DNA of 64,000 nucleotides from Saccharibacillus soli (GCA_002189105.1 NIOB01000001.1:496001-560000); one strand, 5' to 3'; shown: positions 49,555 to 61,321, counted from the first letter of the stretch. Numbers and translations are program-made. The notes: generated by a model not told the origin, from the letters alone.

Positions 49555-50601
49555 ATGACTCATGCAGGACACAAGTTGTGGAAAAAGGTTCCAGTCGCTG
49601 TATTGGCTTCGGCTGTGGTACTGGGAACGGGAGCATCAACCCTGCCTTTCGCATCATCTGTACAGGCTGAGGAGCATACCGCAGCTGCGGCGACAGCTCC
49701 GAATGTGAGTGACCCTGCCAAGATGGAATTGATCTACCTGATTAGGGCTTCGATCACTTCACAGAACCGCTTTGCCCAGACGTCGGATCATATGGAATAT
49801 TGGGCGGTTGAAGCTGCTCAGAACCAGGCGATGGATGTCGTGTCCAATCCAGATCCAAACTCTGCCCAGTTGTTTGCGGCCCGGCAACAGATCGAGAAGG
49901 CCTGGGAGGATTATGCGTATCGTTATGTGCATGACAAACAAGACGTTCAGCAGATTCTCGGACGCGATGGCAGAGCCATTCATTCCTCTGATCCCGCCGA
50001 GTTGGACCCTTGGGAAAAAGGTGCCTTGGCTCTGATTAGCGAAACCTACGATCTCATGGAAACCATGGGCGACAGTCACGCTGAAGCGGCTAAAGCTTAC
50101 CAGTATTATGAATTGAAACTCACTAAACTGTCGCAACTATCGACCCCTAACCTCGATTTCTACAGCAGTTCGTTGAGTAACAGTCAGCAAAATGTTCCGC
50201 CTGCTTTGGCGCGGTTGCAGCAGTTGGGCATTGACGTGGCCGATCGGAAGGCGAACTTTGACCGCTCAGTGACGTTCATGCAGGCTCTCCTGAATAATGG
50301 AACGTATGAGCAGGCTGTGTATGATGCAGCGCTTAATGATGTGCAAAACGACAGTTATGCCATCATGAGTTCGGCCGAGCTGGCCAGCCAGATTGCCCGT
50401 CTGGAAAAGCTTGCCGACACCGCTCCGCGTGGAACAGCGTCCGGTCAATATCCGGCTTCCTCCTTTGGCACCTTAAACCGTGCGATCAATGAATCCAAAC
50501 GCGTGCTCAAGAACGCTACATCTTCGGAAGAGATGAACTACCAGTATCAATTTGTGCTGGAGCGGGCGGAGTATTATTTCAAAAAGAGCGTAAAGCCTTA
50601 A
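49555..50601 (+). CDS. Exported helical protein of unknown function
   Basis: A 348-residue secreted protein. Residues 1-40 are a signal peptide (LWKKVPVAVLASAVVLGTGA core, likely cut after SVQA). The mature protein is mostly predicted alpha-helix with many Gln/Ala and scattered Tyr; QNRFAQTSDHMEYWAVEAAQ and ASEEMNYQYQ-type segments recur weakly, without a recognised domain. The start ATG 49555 has GGAGG 9 bp upstream; the frame runs back into yeiH but without a ribosome site. A terminator follows. Confidence 0.6.
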   Translation: MTHAGHKLWKKVPVAVLASAVVLGTGASTLPFASSVQAEEHTAAAATAPNVSDPAKMELIYLIRASITSQNRFAQTSDHMEYWAVEAAQNQAMDVVSNPDPNSAQLFAARQQIEKAWEDYAYRYVHDKQDVQQILGRDGRAIHSSDPAELDPWEKGALALISETYDLMETMGDSHAEAAKAYQYYELKLTKLSQLSTPNLDFYSSSLSNSQQNVPPALARLQQLGIDVADRKANFDRSVTFMQALLNNGTYEQAVYDAALNDVQNDSYAIMSSAELASQIARLEKLADTAPRGTASGQYPASSFGTLNRAINESKRVLKNATSSEEMNYQYQFVLERAEYYFKKSVKP

Positions 50602-50645
50602 TAGCAAGGAGCAGAGCGGATTCATCCAGCGTTATACTGTCAAAA

Positions 50646-50679
50646 AAACGGACTCCCGGGCAATCTGGGAGTCCGTTTA
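50646..50679. terminator. Intrinsic terminator
   Basis: AAACGGACTCCC and GGGAGTCCGTTT form a 12-bp stem; it ends the helical-protein gene and, read on the reverse strand, could also end the convergent ABC operon. Confidence 0.85.
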
Positions 50680-50781
50680 TCGTAGATATGACAGGGTTGA
50701 ATGAAGTGCGGAGCGGCATAGAAGCAGATTTGGCTGTACCGCTTACATCATTCGTCATGAGCAGCAGCCTTTGAATAAGTA

Positions 50782-51612
50782 TCAGCCCTTGACTGCACCA
50801 GCGGTAAGACCGCTTACGATATACTTCTGACAGAACAGATAGAGGATGAAGACCGGCAGGGACGTCAGCACCAGATCGGCGAAGATCAGGTTCCAGTCGC
50901 GGCTGAATTTGCCGTAGAAATTATAGACGGACAGCGGCATCGTCCAGTCGGAGCTATCGGTCAGGAAATACAGCGGAATGGTAATGTCGTTCCAGACGGA
51001 CATGAAGACCATGATTGCCACGGTCGCATTGACCGGCAGAATCAATGGAGTAATGATTCGCAGGAAGACGGTAACTGTACCTGCCCCTTCGAGGAAGGCA
51101 ACCTCGTCAAGCGACTTGGGAATGGAGCGAATAAATCCGCTGTACAGAAACACGCTGAAAGCCGTATTGAGCGACGCATAGATCAGAATAACGCTGGAAA
51201 TGCTGCCGTAGAAGCCCAGCCACTGAACGATACGAATGGTGGTAATGGTGGACATTGGCGCAATAAGCCCCATGAAGAAAAACATGTACAGAAAATTGGA
51301 GACTTTAGTCTCGCGCCGGGTCAAAATAAAGGCGGCAGCGGACGAAGTGAAGATATTCAGTGTACAGGAGACGCCCGTAATCAAGATTCCGTTCCAAAAT
51401 GCGCGAGCCAGACCGCCTTCTCTAAATACAGTGGCGTAATTGGAGAAATGCCATTCGGTCGGCAGTCTGAGCGAAAATTTCATGACCTGAACGCTGTCCA
51501 TAAAGCTGCCGAAGATCATAATCAGCATAGGCAGGATGATAACCAGCGAGGAGAGAATCAGGAAGCCTTCGACCAAATAATTGCGCCAAGCCATTTTGCG
51601 GGTGTAACTCAT
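50782..51612 (-). CDS. ABC sugar transporter permease (inner subunit 2)
   Basis: A 276-residue permease (family LacG/MalG) with six predicted helices and the EAA-like loop LDEVAFLEGAGTVTVFLRII. The start ATG at 51612 overlaps the stop of the previous gene (ATGA), so they are coupled. GLAPMS-free but typical FFFMGLIAPMSTITTIRIVQ occurs mid-protein. It pairs with the following reverse-strand permease. No ATPase gene is adjacent. Confidence 0.9.
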   Translation of the reverse strand: MSYTRKMAWRNYLVEGFLILSSLVIILPMLIMIFGSFMDSVQVMKFSLRLPTEWHFSNYATVFREGGLARAFWNGILITGVSCTLNIFTSSAAAFILTRRETKVSNFLYMFFFMGLIAPMSTITTIRIVQWLGFYGSISSVILIYASLNTAFSVFLYSGFIRSIPKSLDEVAFLEGAGTVTVFLRIITPLILPVNATVAIMVFMSVWNDITIPLYFLTDSSDWTMPLSVYNFYGKFSRDWNLIFADLVLTSLPVFILYLFCQKYIVSGLTAGAVKG

Positions 51613-52484
51613 TGTTCGGACACCTCCTTGCGGCGCATGAAGATCAGCAGTGGAATGGCAATGATCGTGACGGCTGCAAATAACAGCGTGTTAACGGCCG
51701 TACCCAGACCCCAACTGCCTTCGCCGAACGAACGCAGAATGATCGTGCCGACGACCTGCGAAGCGTTGCCGGGCCCACCGCCCGTGAGTACGAACACTTC
51801 CGAGAACACCTTTAGCCCGCCGATCAAGGTCAGCATCAAGTTGATGTTCAGCGCCGGAAGCAGCAGTGGCAGCGTAATGCTGCGGAAGCTCGTCCAGGCT
51901 CCGGCTCCATCGATGGTCGCGGCCTCGTAATAATCTTTGGAGATGGATTGCAGTCCCGCCAGGTAGATCGCCATCTGGAAACCGGCATGCTGCCAGATCG
52001 CAATTGCGGCGACCGTCCAGATGACCACATGCGGATTGGTCAGCCAATTCTGCGCCAAGAAGCCCAGACCGACCGACTCAAAAATGCGATTGATCGCACC
52101 GTCCGAACGCAGCATCGGGGTAAATACGATACTGATGACCAGCACGCTCAGAATCGACGGGGAATAGAAGACGGCTCGCAGAATATTGCGCGTCTTGAGC
52201 CGCATATTCAGGCCGATCGCCAGCGCAAGGCCGAGCAGATTTTTGCCGATGACCGTCACGACAGCGAAGATCAGCGTATTCTTGATGGCAAGCAGCAGCG
52301 TCTTGTCGGTAAAGATACGTTCAAAATTATTCCAGCCGATAAACTTGAGGCCGACCCGGTCCAGGCGCCAGTCCGTAAACGAATAGAACAAGCCGGCGAC
52401 CGCCGGGGCGACGAAGAAGATGCAGTAGATCAATAAGGCAGGCAGAACCAAATAGTAAGAGTATAGTTTTCTCGATATTTTCAT
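51609..52484 (-). CDS. ABC sugar transporter permease (inner subunit 1)
   Basis: A 291-residue permease (family MalF/LacF-like) with six predicted helices. The first helix follows KISRKLYSYYLVLPALLIY, and the EAA loop is YYEAATIDGAGAWTSFRSIT. GGAG lies 9 bp before ATG 52484; the longer frame from 52526 has no ribosome site. It lies between the binding-protein gene and the second permease in one operon, divergent from a YesM/YesN pair. Confidence 0.9.
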   Translation of the reverse strand: MKISRKLYSYYLVLPALLIYCIFFVAPAVAGLFYSFTDWRLDRVGLKFIGWNNFERIFTDKTLLLAIKNTLIFAVVTVIGKNLLGLALAIGLNMRLKTRNILRAVFYSPSILSVLVISIVFTPMLRSDGAINRIFESVGLGFLAQNWLTNPHVVIWTVAAIAIWQHAGFQMAIYLAGLQSISKDYYEAATIDGAGAWTSFRSITLPLLLPALNINLMLTLIGGLKVFSEVFVLTGGGPGNASQVVGTIILRSFGEGSWGLGTAVNTLLFAAVTIIAIPLLIFMRRKEVSEQ

Positions 52485-52582
52485 CTCTTCACACTCCATC
52501 ACGCACGGGAAAAGGGATCGGATCACCGATCCCCGTCCTTCCGGACGCGTTGATTAATCGTGATAGTAATGGGCAGTGCGGC

Positions 52583-53914
52583 TTAGAAGCCTTCGGCGCC
52601 TTTATCCTGCATCAACTGAGCGAATTTTTCGTCCCACGCGGACAACACACCTTTGGCATCCGTGCCACCAGCAAATTCGTCTTGAAGCAGACGGTACAGC
52701 TCACTGCGATCGACCAGCATGTGAGCGTCCACGGTCAGCACGGTCTTCTTCGGCGTGATATAGTTGTCTACGATCTCTTGTTTCCAAGTCGGCAGTTCAG
52801 GCGTCTTGACATCGTTGAAGTTGGACACGAATTTCTGCTCATCGACGATCTTCTGCGCGACGTCCTTGCGAGCCACATAGTCGAGGAACTGCTTGGCTTC
52901 GGCCATATGTTTGGCTTTCTTAGGAATGAAGAGTTGGCCGCCGAGCGGACTTGCGCCGAGCTTGGAGTCCTTGGCATAAGGAATCGGGAACAGGCCCAGA
53001 TTCATCTTGGGATCTTTGTCAGCTACGTTCTGAATCAGCCAGTCACCCATAAACATCATGGCCACCTCTTTGTTCAGGAACTTGCCAACAGCCATATCGT
53101 AACTGTCGCTGAGAATATCGCCGTTGGTATAGCCTTTTTCGTAGACTTCGTACTGCTGCTGTAAAATATCGGCGAAAGCCGGGACATCCGACCATTTTTT
53201 CTTGCCTGCGTTGATGTCATCGAACAGCGTCGGTTCGTTCTTCTCCGCGTAATCGGCGAACGCCGCGCCCGGCCAGATGTTGGCGGCCCAGTTGTCTTTG
53301 AATGGCATGAATACCGGTGTGATGCCCGCTGCCTTGATCTTCTCGCAGGCCGCGAGGAATTCGTCGAAGTCGGTCGGAATCTCAATGCCCAGCTCTTTAA
53401 ACATATCTTTGTTATACACAACGCCCTGCATACCAGTATCCTGACTGAGTTGGAAGCTGTAGATATGCCCGTAAGCAGACAGCACTTCTTTGTTCAGCAG
53501 GCGGCTGGCCCACGCTTCATTATCCAGAATCTCGAAGTTACGCTCCAGATTGAGGTCGGTCGTTGCACTGGCCAGATTGTACTGGACAATATCAGGCGTC
53601 TCGTCTACCGCAAGTTTCGTTTGCAGTACCGTTGCCGTCTGCTCGGCAGGCAGCAGTTGGAGGTTGACTTTGATGCCTGTTTCTTTTTCAAACGCGTCCA
53701 GCAGATTCTGCTGCACGAAGATCGAATCCTGCGAACTCTTGGAGATCGCCAGCTCGATGGTGGTTCCCTTGCCTCCCGAACTTCCGGTGCTTGTTCCGCC
53801 ACCTGAAGCCGCCGAACTTCCGGTCGGAGCATTTCCTCCTCCGCAAGCCGCCAGTGAGAACGCTAATAAACCGCCCATCATTCCAGTGATTATTTTCTTT
53901 TTGTACATGCTCAT
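52583..53914 (-). CDS. Extracellular sugar-binding lipoprotein
   Basis: A 443-residue family 1 solute-binding protein. The signal peptide ends in the lipobox LAAC (FSLAACGGG), followed by a Gly/Ser/Thr-rich linker (about 25-50). The mature fold has IKVNLQLLPAEQTATVLQ and AMMFMGDWLIQNV, typical of sugar binders. AGGGGG lies 7 bp before ATG 53914. It is the first gene of the reverse operon and is divergent from the sensor kinase that probably controls it. Confidence 0.9.
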   Translation of the reverse strand: MSMYKKKIITGMMGGLLAFSLAACGGGNAPTGSSAASGGGTSTGSSGGKGTTIELAISKSSQDSIFVQQNLLDAFEKETGIKVNLQLLPAEQTATVLQTKLAVDETPDIVQYNLASATTDLNLERNFEILDNEAWASRLLNKEVLSAYGHIYSFQLSQDTGMQGVVYNKDMFKELGIEIPTDFDEFLAACEKIKAAGITPVFMPFKDNWAANIWPGAAFADYAEKNEPTLFDDINAGKKKWSDVPAFADILQQQYEVYEKGYTNGDILSDSYDMAVGKFLNKEVAMMFMGDWLIQNVADKDPKMNLGLFPIPYAKDSKLGASPLGGQLFIPKKAKHMAEAKQFLDYVARKDVAQKIVDEQKFVSNFNDVKTPELPTWKQEIVDNYITPKKTVLTVDAHMLVDRSELYRLLQDEFAGGTDAKGVLSAWDEKFAQLMQDKGAEGF

Positions 53915-54030
53915 CACTTCGCCCCCTCGATGAATGTATCAGTGAATCCGTTTACATTTTTAGATTATAGAGAGTTGAGAGGGGAAGATACATGTCTGTG
54001 ATTTACTTTTAGGGGGTAATATCCTGAACA

Positions 54031-54081
54031 AGCTTAAAGGCAAGAAGCCAAATCCCTGATCCGGCTTCTTACCTTTAAGCT
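54031..54081. other. Long inverted repeat in a divergent promoter region
   Basis: AGCTTAAAGGCAAGAAGCC and GGCTTCTTACCTTTAAGCT form an 18/19-bp stem with a 13-nt loop. There is no T run, so it is not a plain terminator. It lies in the 400-bp divergent region between the binding protein and YesM and may be an operator, an RNA structure or a small repeat element. Confidence 0.6.
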
Positions 54082-54318
54082 CCCCAATCGACCAAAATGC
54101 AAAGGTGTGCGCAGCACAACGGACGTCTTTGGTCAGCCTTTGGGTTCGCTTTCAGATTGGCCTCTCAGATTTATCTTCAACGCTTTATTGTTCCGCTTCA
54201 CGCTCCCGTAGCCTCGCCCCGAATCCGTCTGTCGCTTTTTCCCCTGTCTCTGCATTCCCTTGTCGATTTCGACATTTCGCTGTACAGTAGGAGCATCAAT
54301 ACGCTGGGAGGAGACAGG

Positions 54319-56097
54319 GTGGTTTTGTTCCAAAAATTCAAAATCGACAGCAGGCAGATCAGTCTCCAGACCAAGTTTTTATTGGCATTTGCGCTGCTGC
54401 TGCTTATTGTGATGGGCAGTTTTGCCGTCTATGTCAATCGGGTTGTGGTTCAACCACTGCGTGAATCGACAGAGAATGAGATGAAGCTAGCTGCCGCTAA
54501 GATCGGCGATCAGCTGGACCTGTACGTGGATCGGCAGAACCAGCTCTCGCAGCGAATTTTGTCGAGTCCAGATATTTTTACGCTAATGCCTTCAGGCAAT
54601 TATTCCAATCTGACCGTGGAGGGACTGGCTCGCAGTCGCAAACTTCGACAGATCATGTTTCAGTCGATTGGTCCAAGTATGGATATTGAAGACGTGGCGT
54701 TTTATGATCTGCGCGGCGTTTTGCTGACGACCTTTATTAGTACCTCCGGCAATCCGTCTTCGCTGCTGCCGTTTCTGGAGAATTTGGGTCATGACCTGAG
54801 CTGGATTGAAAACGGTTACTCCCTATATCGTCCCAGTGAAGGCCGGGTGTTTTTTATTCGTTCGATTATCAATCAGAACGGTAAAATATTTGGTTATATG
54901 GCGATCCAGCTTCAGCAGGAAATGTTAAAACGTTCGGCGGGTGCAGGCAGCTCCGACAGCGAGGTATATGTGCTGGATTCGCAGCAGCGCATGATCTATG
55001 CGCCAGATGAGGACCGGAAGCCGATGCCGGATCTGGCTGCACCCGTTCGAGGTTCCAACGGCGTATATCCCCAAGCCAACGGAGATTACGTCGCTTATTA
55101 TCAATCCAATGCGACAGGCTGGACCACCTATACGATCACCCCCAAGCAAGTTGTGCTGGGTCCGGTCAGTTCCATCACCCGATTGTCGCTGCTGTTAATG
55201 ACCGCGTTATTCCTGTTTTCCGCAGCGTATATCTATTATTCAGCTCGTGGGTTTCTGCTTCCAGTTCGCCGGCTGCGCAGCCAGATTCTGCGCATCAATT
55301 ACAGCAATATGGACACTAAAGTGGAAGCGCCTTCTTCCAATAATGAGCTGCTGCTGCTGAGTGAAGCTTTCCAGGGAATGCTAGAACGGTTGCAAGTTTC
55401 GATTGAACGGGAAAAATTGGCCGTGCATGAAGAAGCAGCAGCCCGTAATTCTGCGCTTCAGGCGCAGATTGCGCCGCATTTTATTCACAATACACTATAT
55501 CTGATTAGCATTGCGGCACAGGAGGGCAAAAACGAGGTTGTGTCCCAGATGTGCAAAAATTTGTCCGACAGCCTGCGTTATATTGTGTCTTCGCCTTATG
55601 AACATGTCAGCCTGATGCAGGAGCTGGAGCATGCGCAGCACTATCTGTCACTGCTCAAAGCAAATTATGAGGACGACTTGCAGTGGACAATTGATGAAGA
55701 TCCTGCTTTTCATGACATCCGACTGCCTCGGCTGGTCATTCAACCTTTTGTCGAGAACTGTATTGAACATGCTTTTCGGGGAGCGGATACACCCTGGAAA
55801 ATCGAAATTCGCGTCAAACTTTATAACGGGCTATGGGCACTGGAGATTCGGGATAATGGAGATGGATTCGATGAGCAGACGATCCTATATATTCTGGATA
55901 GAGTAAGAGCAACTGAATCAGTGGAAGGTGAACCTTCTCACGAAACCGGTTTTGGTCGGATGGGGATTGTTAATACGGTGCATCGTTTGCAGTTGATGTA
56001 CAAAAATCGGCTGTTTTTTAACATATACAATCACTCTGAGGACGGCGGCGGAGCAGCGATCCAGATTATTGCTTCGCTGACGGAAGAGTTTTACTAA
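54319..56097 (+). CDS. YesM-type sensor histidine kinase
   Basis: A 592-residue kinase of the family that controls sugar ABC systems. It has membrane helices near residues 20-40 and about 285-305 flanking an extracytoplasmic sensor domain, then a HAMP region. The phospho-acceptor segment is AQIAPHFIHNTLYLISIAA, the N-box RLVIQPFVENCIEHAF and the G-box GFGRMGIVNTVHRL. The start is a GTG at 54319 with GGAGGAG 5 bp upstream; the longer frame from 54097 has no signal and starts inside a non-coding region. It pairs with the YesN-type regulator 49 bp downstream. Confidence 0.9.
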   Translation: MVLFQKFKIDSRQISLQTKFLLAFALLLLIVMGSFAVYVNRVVVQPLRESTENEMKLAAAKIGDQLDLYVDRQNQLSQRILSSPDIFTLMPSGNYSNLTVEGLARSRKLRQIMFQSIGPSMDIEDVAFYDLRGVLLTTFISTSGNPSSLLPFLENLGHDLSWIENGYSLYRPSEGRVFFIRSIINQNGKIFGYMAIQLQQEMLKRSAGAGSSDSEVYVLDSQQRMIYAPDEDRKPMPDLAAPVRGSNGVYPQANGDYVAYYQSNATGWTTYTITPKQVVLGPVSSITRLSLLLMTALFLFSAAYIYYSARGFLLPVRRLRSQILRINYSNMDTKVEAPSSNNELLLLSEAFQGMLERLQVSIEREKLAVHEEAAARNSALQAQIAPHFIHNTLYLISIAAQEGKNEVVSQMCKNLSDSLRYIVSSPYEHVSLMQELEHAQHYLSLLKANYEDDLQWTIDEDPAFHDIRLPRLVIQPFVENCIEHAFRGADTPWKIEIRVKLYNGLWALEIRDNGDGFDEQTILYILDRVRATESVEGEPSHETGFGRMGIVNTVHRLQLMYKNRLFFNIYNHSEDGGGAAIQIIASLTEEFY

Positions 56098-56146
56098 AAG
56101 GATTTTGCCAGGGGAAGTGGCGAATAAGACAAGGGGGATGGATGGC

Positions 56147-57718
56147 ATGTATCACGCGGTTATTGCGGAAGACAGTAAGCCGATCCTGCGAAATATCCGC
56201 ATGCTGATTGAGTCTTCGGGACTGCCGGTTCAGGTTACAGCGACTGCATCAAACGGGTTGGAAGCCCTGGACTGTTTGAGAGCTGGACCTGCGGACATTT
56301 TGCTGACCGACATTCGTATGCCCAAGCTGGATGGGTTGACGCTAATTGAACAGGCGAAGCGGCTCAATCCCAGACTGCACACCGTGCTGATTAGCGGATA
56401 CAGCGACTTTGAATATGCGCGCCGCGCCGTGAACTTGCAGGCTTTTGACTATCTGCTCAAGCCTGTGGAGCAGGTACAGCTGACGGAAGTGCTCACCCGA
56501 TTGCTTAGGCAGCTCGATGAGCAGAAACGCAGCGACCGGCGGCTGCTGGAGGGGATCGTGGAGCCGAACCATCTGGCGCAGATGCCGTTTGCGGCCGATT
56601 GGTTTGCGGGGGAGCGTCGGGTACTGCTGATTCGGCGTCAGCCGTTCGCGCCGGAGCCGTGCGGCGGCGCTGCCTGGACGGCGGATGATATCGCCGGGAC
56701 ACTAGAAAATCTGCACCCGGCAGGAGAGCGATGCGTACTTCCCACCCCACAGGTGGGGCAGTGGCTTGCGCTGCTGGAAGCGCAAACGGAACTGTCTGCC
56801 GAGGAACTGGCGGAACAGGCGAGGCAGGGCTTGGCGGAGGGTGGGCTGGCTTCCGCTGTGTTAGCCGCGCCGCAGCCAGCGGAGCTGCGCACGCTGGCTG
56901 GCATCTACGGGAAGCTGGATCGAGCAATGCGCGATCGGCTGACGGTGGATGGGCGTCTGGCTTCGCCCGGCGCGAGCGAGATGGAGAGCGGAGCCTCGCC
57001 TCAGGGCAGCGAAGCGGTCAAGCTCACGCTGCAAGCGCAGCTTGCCGAGTTGATCGCGCAGCGGCAGAAGGAGCGTTTCCTTCTGCTGCTGCGCCAGAGC
57101 CTACCGCATTGGCTGGGCGGCTCAGCCCGCTACGCCGGGCTGGAGCGTTTCGTCCGCTGGCTGGCGGACGAGCTTGTGCCGCACAGCTTCGCGCCTGCGG
57201 CAGGCGGCGATGCGGCCGCTGGAGAGTCGGCGCGGCAGGGAAGCGCCGACAAAGTGGCACTGTCCGCCGCGGACTCGGCGGACGCGGAGGCCTCCGCGCT
57301 GCTGGCGCGGAGCAGCGCGGATGCGTTTGCGGATGCGCTGCACGACTGGTGCGCATCGCGGCTTGATGCGCTTCAAGAGCCGAGTCGCCGGGGCGGTGAG
57401 GAGTTGTTCCAACAGCTCGACCGTTATCTGCGACAGCATCTGTCCGCCCAGCTCTCCGTTACGGACGTCGCGCAGCAGTTTCATGTCAGCCCGTCGTATA
57501 TCAGCCGCATCGTGAAGAGGTATACCGGCAGCACTTTTGTTCATTATTATATGAATCTCAAGATCGACGAGGCACGCGGCATGCTGGCTTCCGGGCCGGA
57601 CATCAAAGTCAAACATGTCGCGGACGCGCTGGGATTCGTCGATCCGCATTATTTTTCCAAAGTATTCAAAGAGTACGAAGGCAGCAGTCCAACCGAATTC
57701 AAGGACAAATGGGGATAA
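56147..57718 (+). CDS. YesN-type response regulator with AraC HTH
   Basis: A 523-residue regulator. The receiver has acidic residues in VIAEDSKPI, the phospho-Asp in ILLTDIRMPKLDGL, and LISGYSDFEYARRAV plus the Lys in YLLKPVEQV. A long, very GC- and Ala-rich middle region (about 150-400) has no recognised domain. The C-terminal 100 residues are an AraC-type double HTH (SVTDVAQQFHVSPSYISRIV and VKHVADALGFVDPHYFSKVF). AGGGGG lies 9 bp before ATG 56147. It probably activates the divergent ABC operon. Confidence 0.9.
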   Translation: MYHAVIAEDSKPILRNIRMLIESSGLPVQVTATASNGLEALDCLRAGPADILLTDIRMPKLDGLTLIEQAKRLNPRLHTVLISGYSDFEYARRAVNLQAFDYLLKPVEQVQLTEVLTRLLRQLDEQKRSDRRLLEGIVEPNHLAQMPFAADWFAGERRVLLIRRQPFAPEPCGGAAWTADDIAGTLENLHPAGERCVLPTPQVGQWLALLEAQTELSAEELAEQARQGLAEGGLASAVLAAPQPAELRTLAGIYGKLDRAMRDRLTVDGRLASPGASEMESGASPQGSEAVKLTLQAQLAELIAQRQKERFLLLLRQSLPHWLGGSARYAGLERFVRWLADELVPHSFAPAAGGDAAAGESARQGSADKVALSAADSADAEASALLARSSADAFADALHDWCASRLDALQEPSRRGGEELFQQLDRYLRQHLSAQLSVTDVAQQFHVSPSYISRIVKRYTGSTFVHYYMNLKIDEARGMLASGPDIKVKHVADALGFVDPHYFSKVFKEYEGSSPTEFKDKWG

Positions 57719-57731
57719 GGAGTGAGCGCGT

Positions 57732-57959
57732 ATGGAACAATCGCCCCGTGACGAAGCAGTCAGACAAGGAGCCGAAGCAATCGCCGGAACCATGCATTAT
57801 TTCAGTCTGGGTATGGGAATCTTGCTGGTCGCCTTCGGCGTCTACGTCGTCTGGCCCAAAAAGTACGATCGACGCCGCAGCCGCGCCAAGACCGTTGGCG
57901 GCGTATTGTGCGCGGGATTCGGGTTGATCCTGCTGGTAAACGGGCTGCTTCAGTTGTAG
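57732..57959 (+). CDS. Small two-helix membrane protein
   Basis: A 75-residue protein with a polar start (MEQSPRDEAVRQGAEAI) and two predicted membrane helices (YFSLGMGILLVAFGVYVVW and VGGVLCAGFGLILLVNGLLQ) separated by a basic loop KKYDRRRSRAK. GGAGTG lies 8 bp before the ATG, 13 bp after the regulator's stop, so it may be part of the same transcript. No family was recognised. Confidence 0.6.
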   Translation: MEQSPRDEAVRQGAEAIAGTMHYFSLGMGILLVAFGVYVVWPKKYDRRRSRAKTVGGVLCAGFGLILLVNGLLQL

Positions 57960-57993
57960 AACTGGTAAATGGGAAATTTAGTCTGACCATAAG

Positions 57994-58028
57994 CGAGTTT
58001 CGGGAGTTATTCCGGAACTCGTTTTTTT
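57994..58028 (+). terminator. Intrinsic terminator after the small membrane gene
   Basis: CGAGTTTCGG and CCGGAACTCG form a 10-bp stem with one T-G pair, followed by seven T. Confidence 0.9.
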
Positions 58029-58085
58029 GTCTGTTCACTGACAGAAATGCAGAGCAAACATTGAGATGAATAAGAGGAGACAGCT

Positions 58086-58388
58086 TTGAAGGCCCAAATC
58101 CCCTAACTGCGTAAACAGCATAAGCTCTCGTAAGAAGAATTGGAGCTTGCCGTTGGGGTGACGCGGCAGACGATCACGCCGCTCGAAGTCGGCAAATATA
58201 CCGCTTCCTTGATACTGGCTTACAAGATTGCCCATTATTTTGGTTTGACGATTGAAAAAGTATTCGATTTTAGCGAAATGGAGGGACAGATCATGGATAC
58301 ATTCAAGAAGAAAGTGCGGACTCGAATTAGCGTTTTGACGCTGCTGGGTAATTTGCTGTTTATGGTGATTGTGTTCTTCTCGCTCTGA
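58086..58388 (+). pseudogene. Broken XRE-family HTH gene and small membrane partner
   Basis: AGAGGAG is kept about 5 bp before a TTG at 58086, and the reading frame gives an XRE-type repressor (LRKQHKLS, then EELELAVGVTRQTITPLE and YKIAHYFGLTIEKVFDF), but it contains in-frame TAA stops at 58104-58106 and 58131-58133. The second replaces the Gln of the expected SQEEL motif. Immediately after, in the same frame, an ATG at 58293 begins a short hydrophobic protein (MDTFKKKVRTRISVLTLLGN) that ends at 58388, resembling the truncated start of the membrane partner such repressors usually have. The unit is almost certainly dead. Confidence 0.75.
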
Positions 58389-58437
58389 AGATACTACGCG
58401 AAGCGGATTTGAAGGATTTAGTGGATTGTGGAAAAGC

Positions 58438-58475
58438 AAGGAGGCCTTCTTCAAATGGAGAAGACCTCCTTTTTA
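58438..58475 (+). terminator. Intrinsic terminator after the HTH remnant
   Basis: AAGGAGG and CCTCCTT plus an inner CTTCTTC/GGAGAAG stem around AAAT, followed by T run. It lies about 108 bp before the old end of array 3. Confidence 0.8.
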
Positions 58476-58582
58476 TGTTGAGAATAGAAGCTGCGCACGA
58501 AGAAGGTTACGGCAAAGATGGAAGTTAGGCAGCAGTACGAGAAGCACTCGCTCATGCTGATCGATTGGGAAAAGAAGCATAC

Positions 58583-60802
<2,220 letters not shown>

Positions 60803-60975
60803 TGTTCCCGCTTTTCACCCTTGTGGCACAAGGGTTTACAGCCCCAAAAGTGCGAACCTCAAAATTACCCTATCGAAAATAGGACAAAAACGCAACTAAA
60901 ACTCTGCAATCCCTTATATAGCGCGGGGTGCGAACCTCCCCAGGATTTCATGGGAGCTTTGGGTTCGCACTTTTT
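60803..60975 (-). promoter_or_regulatory. Leader of CRISPR array 3
   Basis: About 170 bp homologous to the other two leaders and closest to that of array 2: AAAAGTGCGAACCTC, ATCGAAAATAGGACAAAAAC and a distal GTGCGAACC...GGTTCGCAC hairpin ending in T5. The 34-repeat length suggests this has been an active site of spacer gain. Confidence 0.85.
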
Positions 60976-61132
60976 ACCGACTGCGTAGATACGTTTTCCT
61001 GTTGCACGTTCTTCTTCATTCGCTCCTGCGCTCACTCACTCAATCCGCTCTGCATCGGGTAATAAGCAGAAGAGAAAGTATTTGGTTTTATCTCAGTTAA
61101 TCTCAAACCTAGAAAAGGCGGGAGGACTCTTG

Positions 61133-61321
61133 ATGATAGGGATCAGTGCTATGGGGAACAGCCAAAAAGTCGGCCGCCACGTTGACGTCTATGATCTGGT
61201 CGATGAATCGGCCAAGTTCAAGCTAAAACCGTTCGGACATTGGCTGCTGGCTCTGATTCCGATCACCATCGGATTCTCAGCAGCTGGCGAGACGTTAAGA
61301 AGAGTGGTGGAATTCATATGA
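61133..61321 (+). CDS. Small membrane protein upstream of the Kiwa-like pair
   Basis: A 62-residue protein: a polar N-terminal half (GNSQKVGRHVDVYDLVDESA) and one predicted membrane helix (HWLLALIPITIGFSAAG) followed by a short basic/hydrophobic end. GGAGG lies 7 bp before ATG 61133. Its stop overlaps the next gene's ATG (ATGA), so it is translated together with the kwaB-like gene. No family was recognised; a third subunit or regulator of the Kiwa-like system is possible. Confidence 0.6.
   Translation: MIGISAMGNSQKVGRHVDVYDLVDESAKFKLKPFGHWLLALIPITIGFSAAGETLRRVVEFI

Noticed and set aside
54097-54318. 74-residue N-terminal extension of the YesM-type kinase
   Set aside because: No ribosome site at 54097, while GGAGGAG precedes GTG 54319 and the extension does not match the family.
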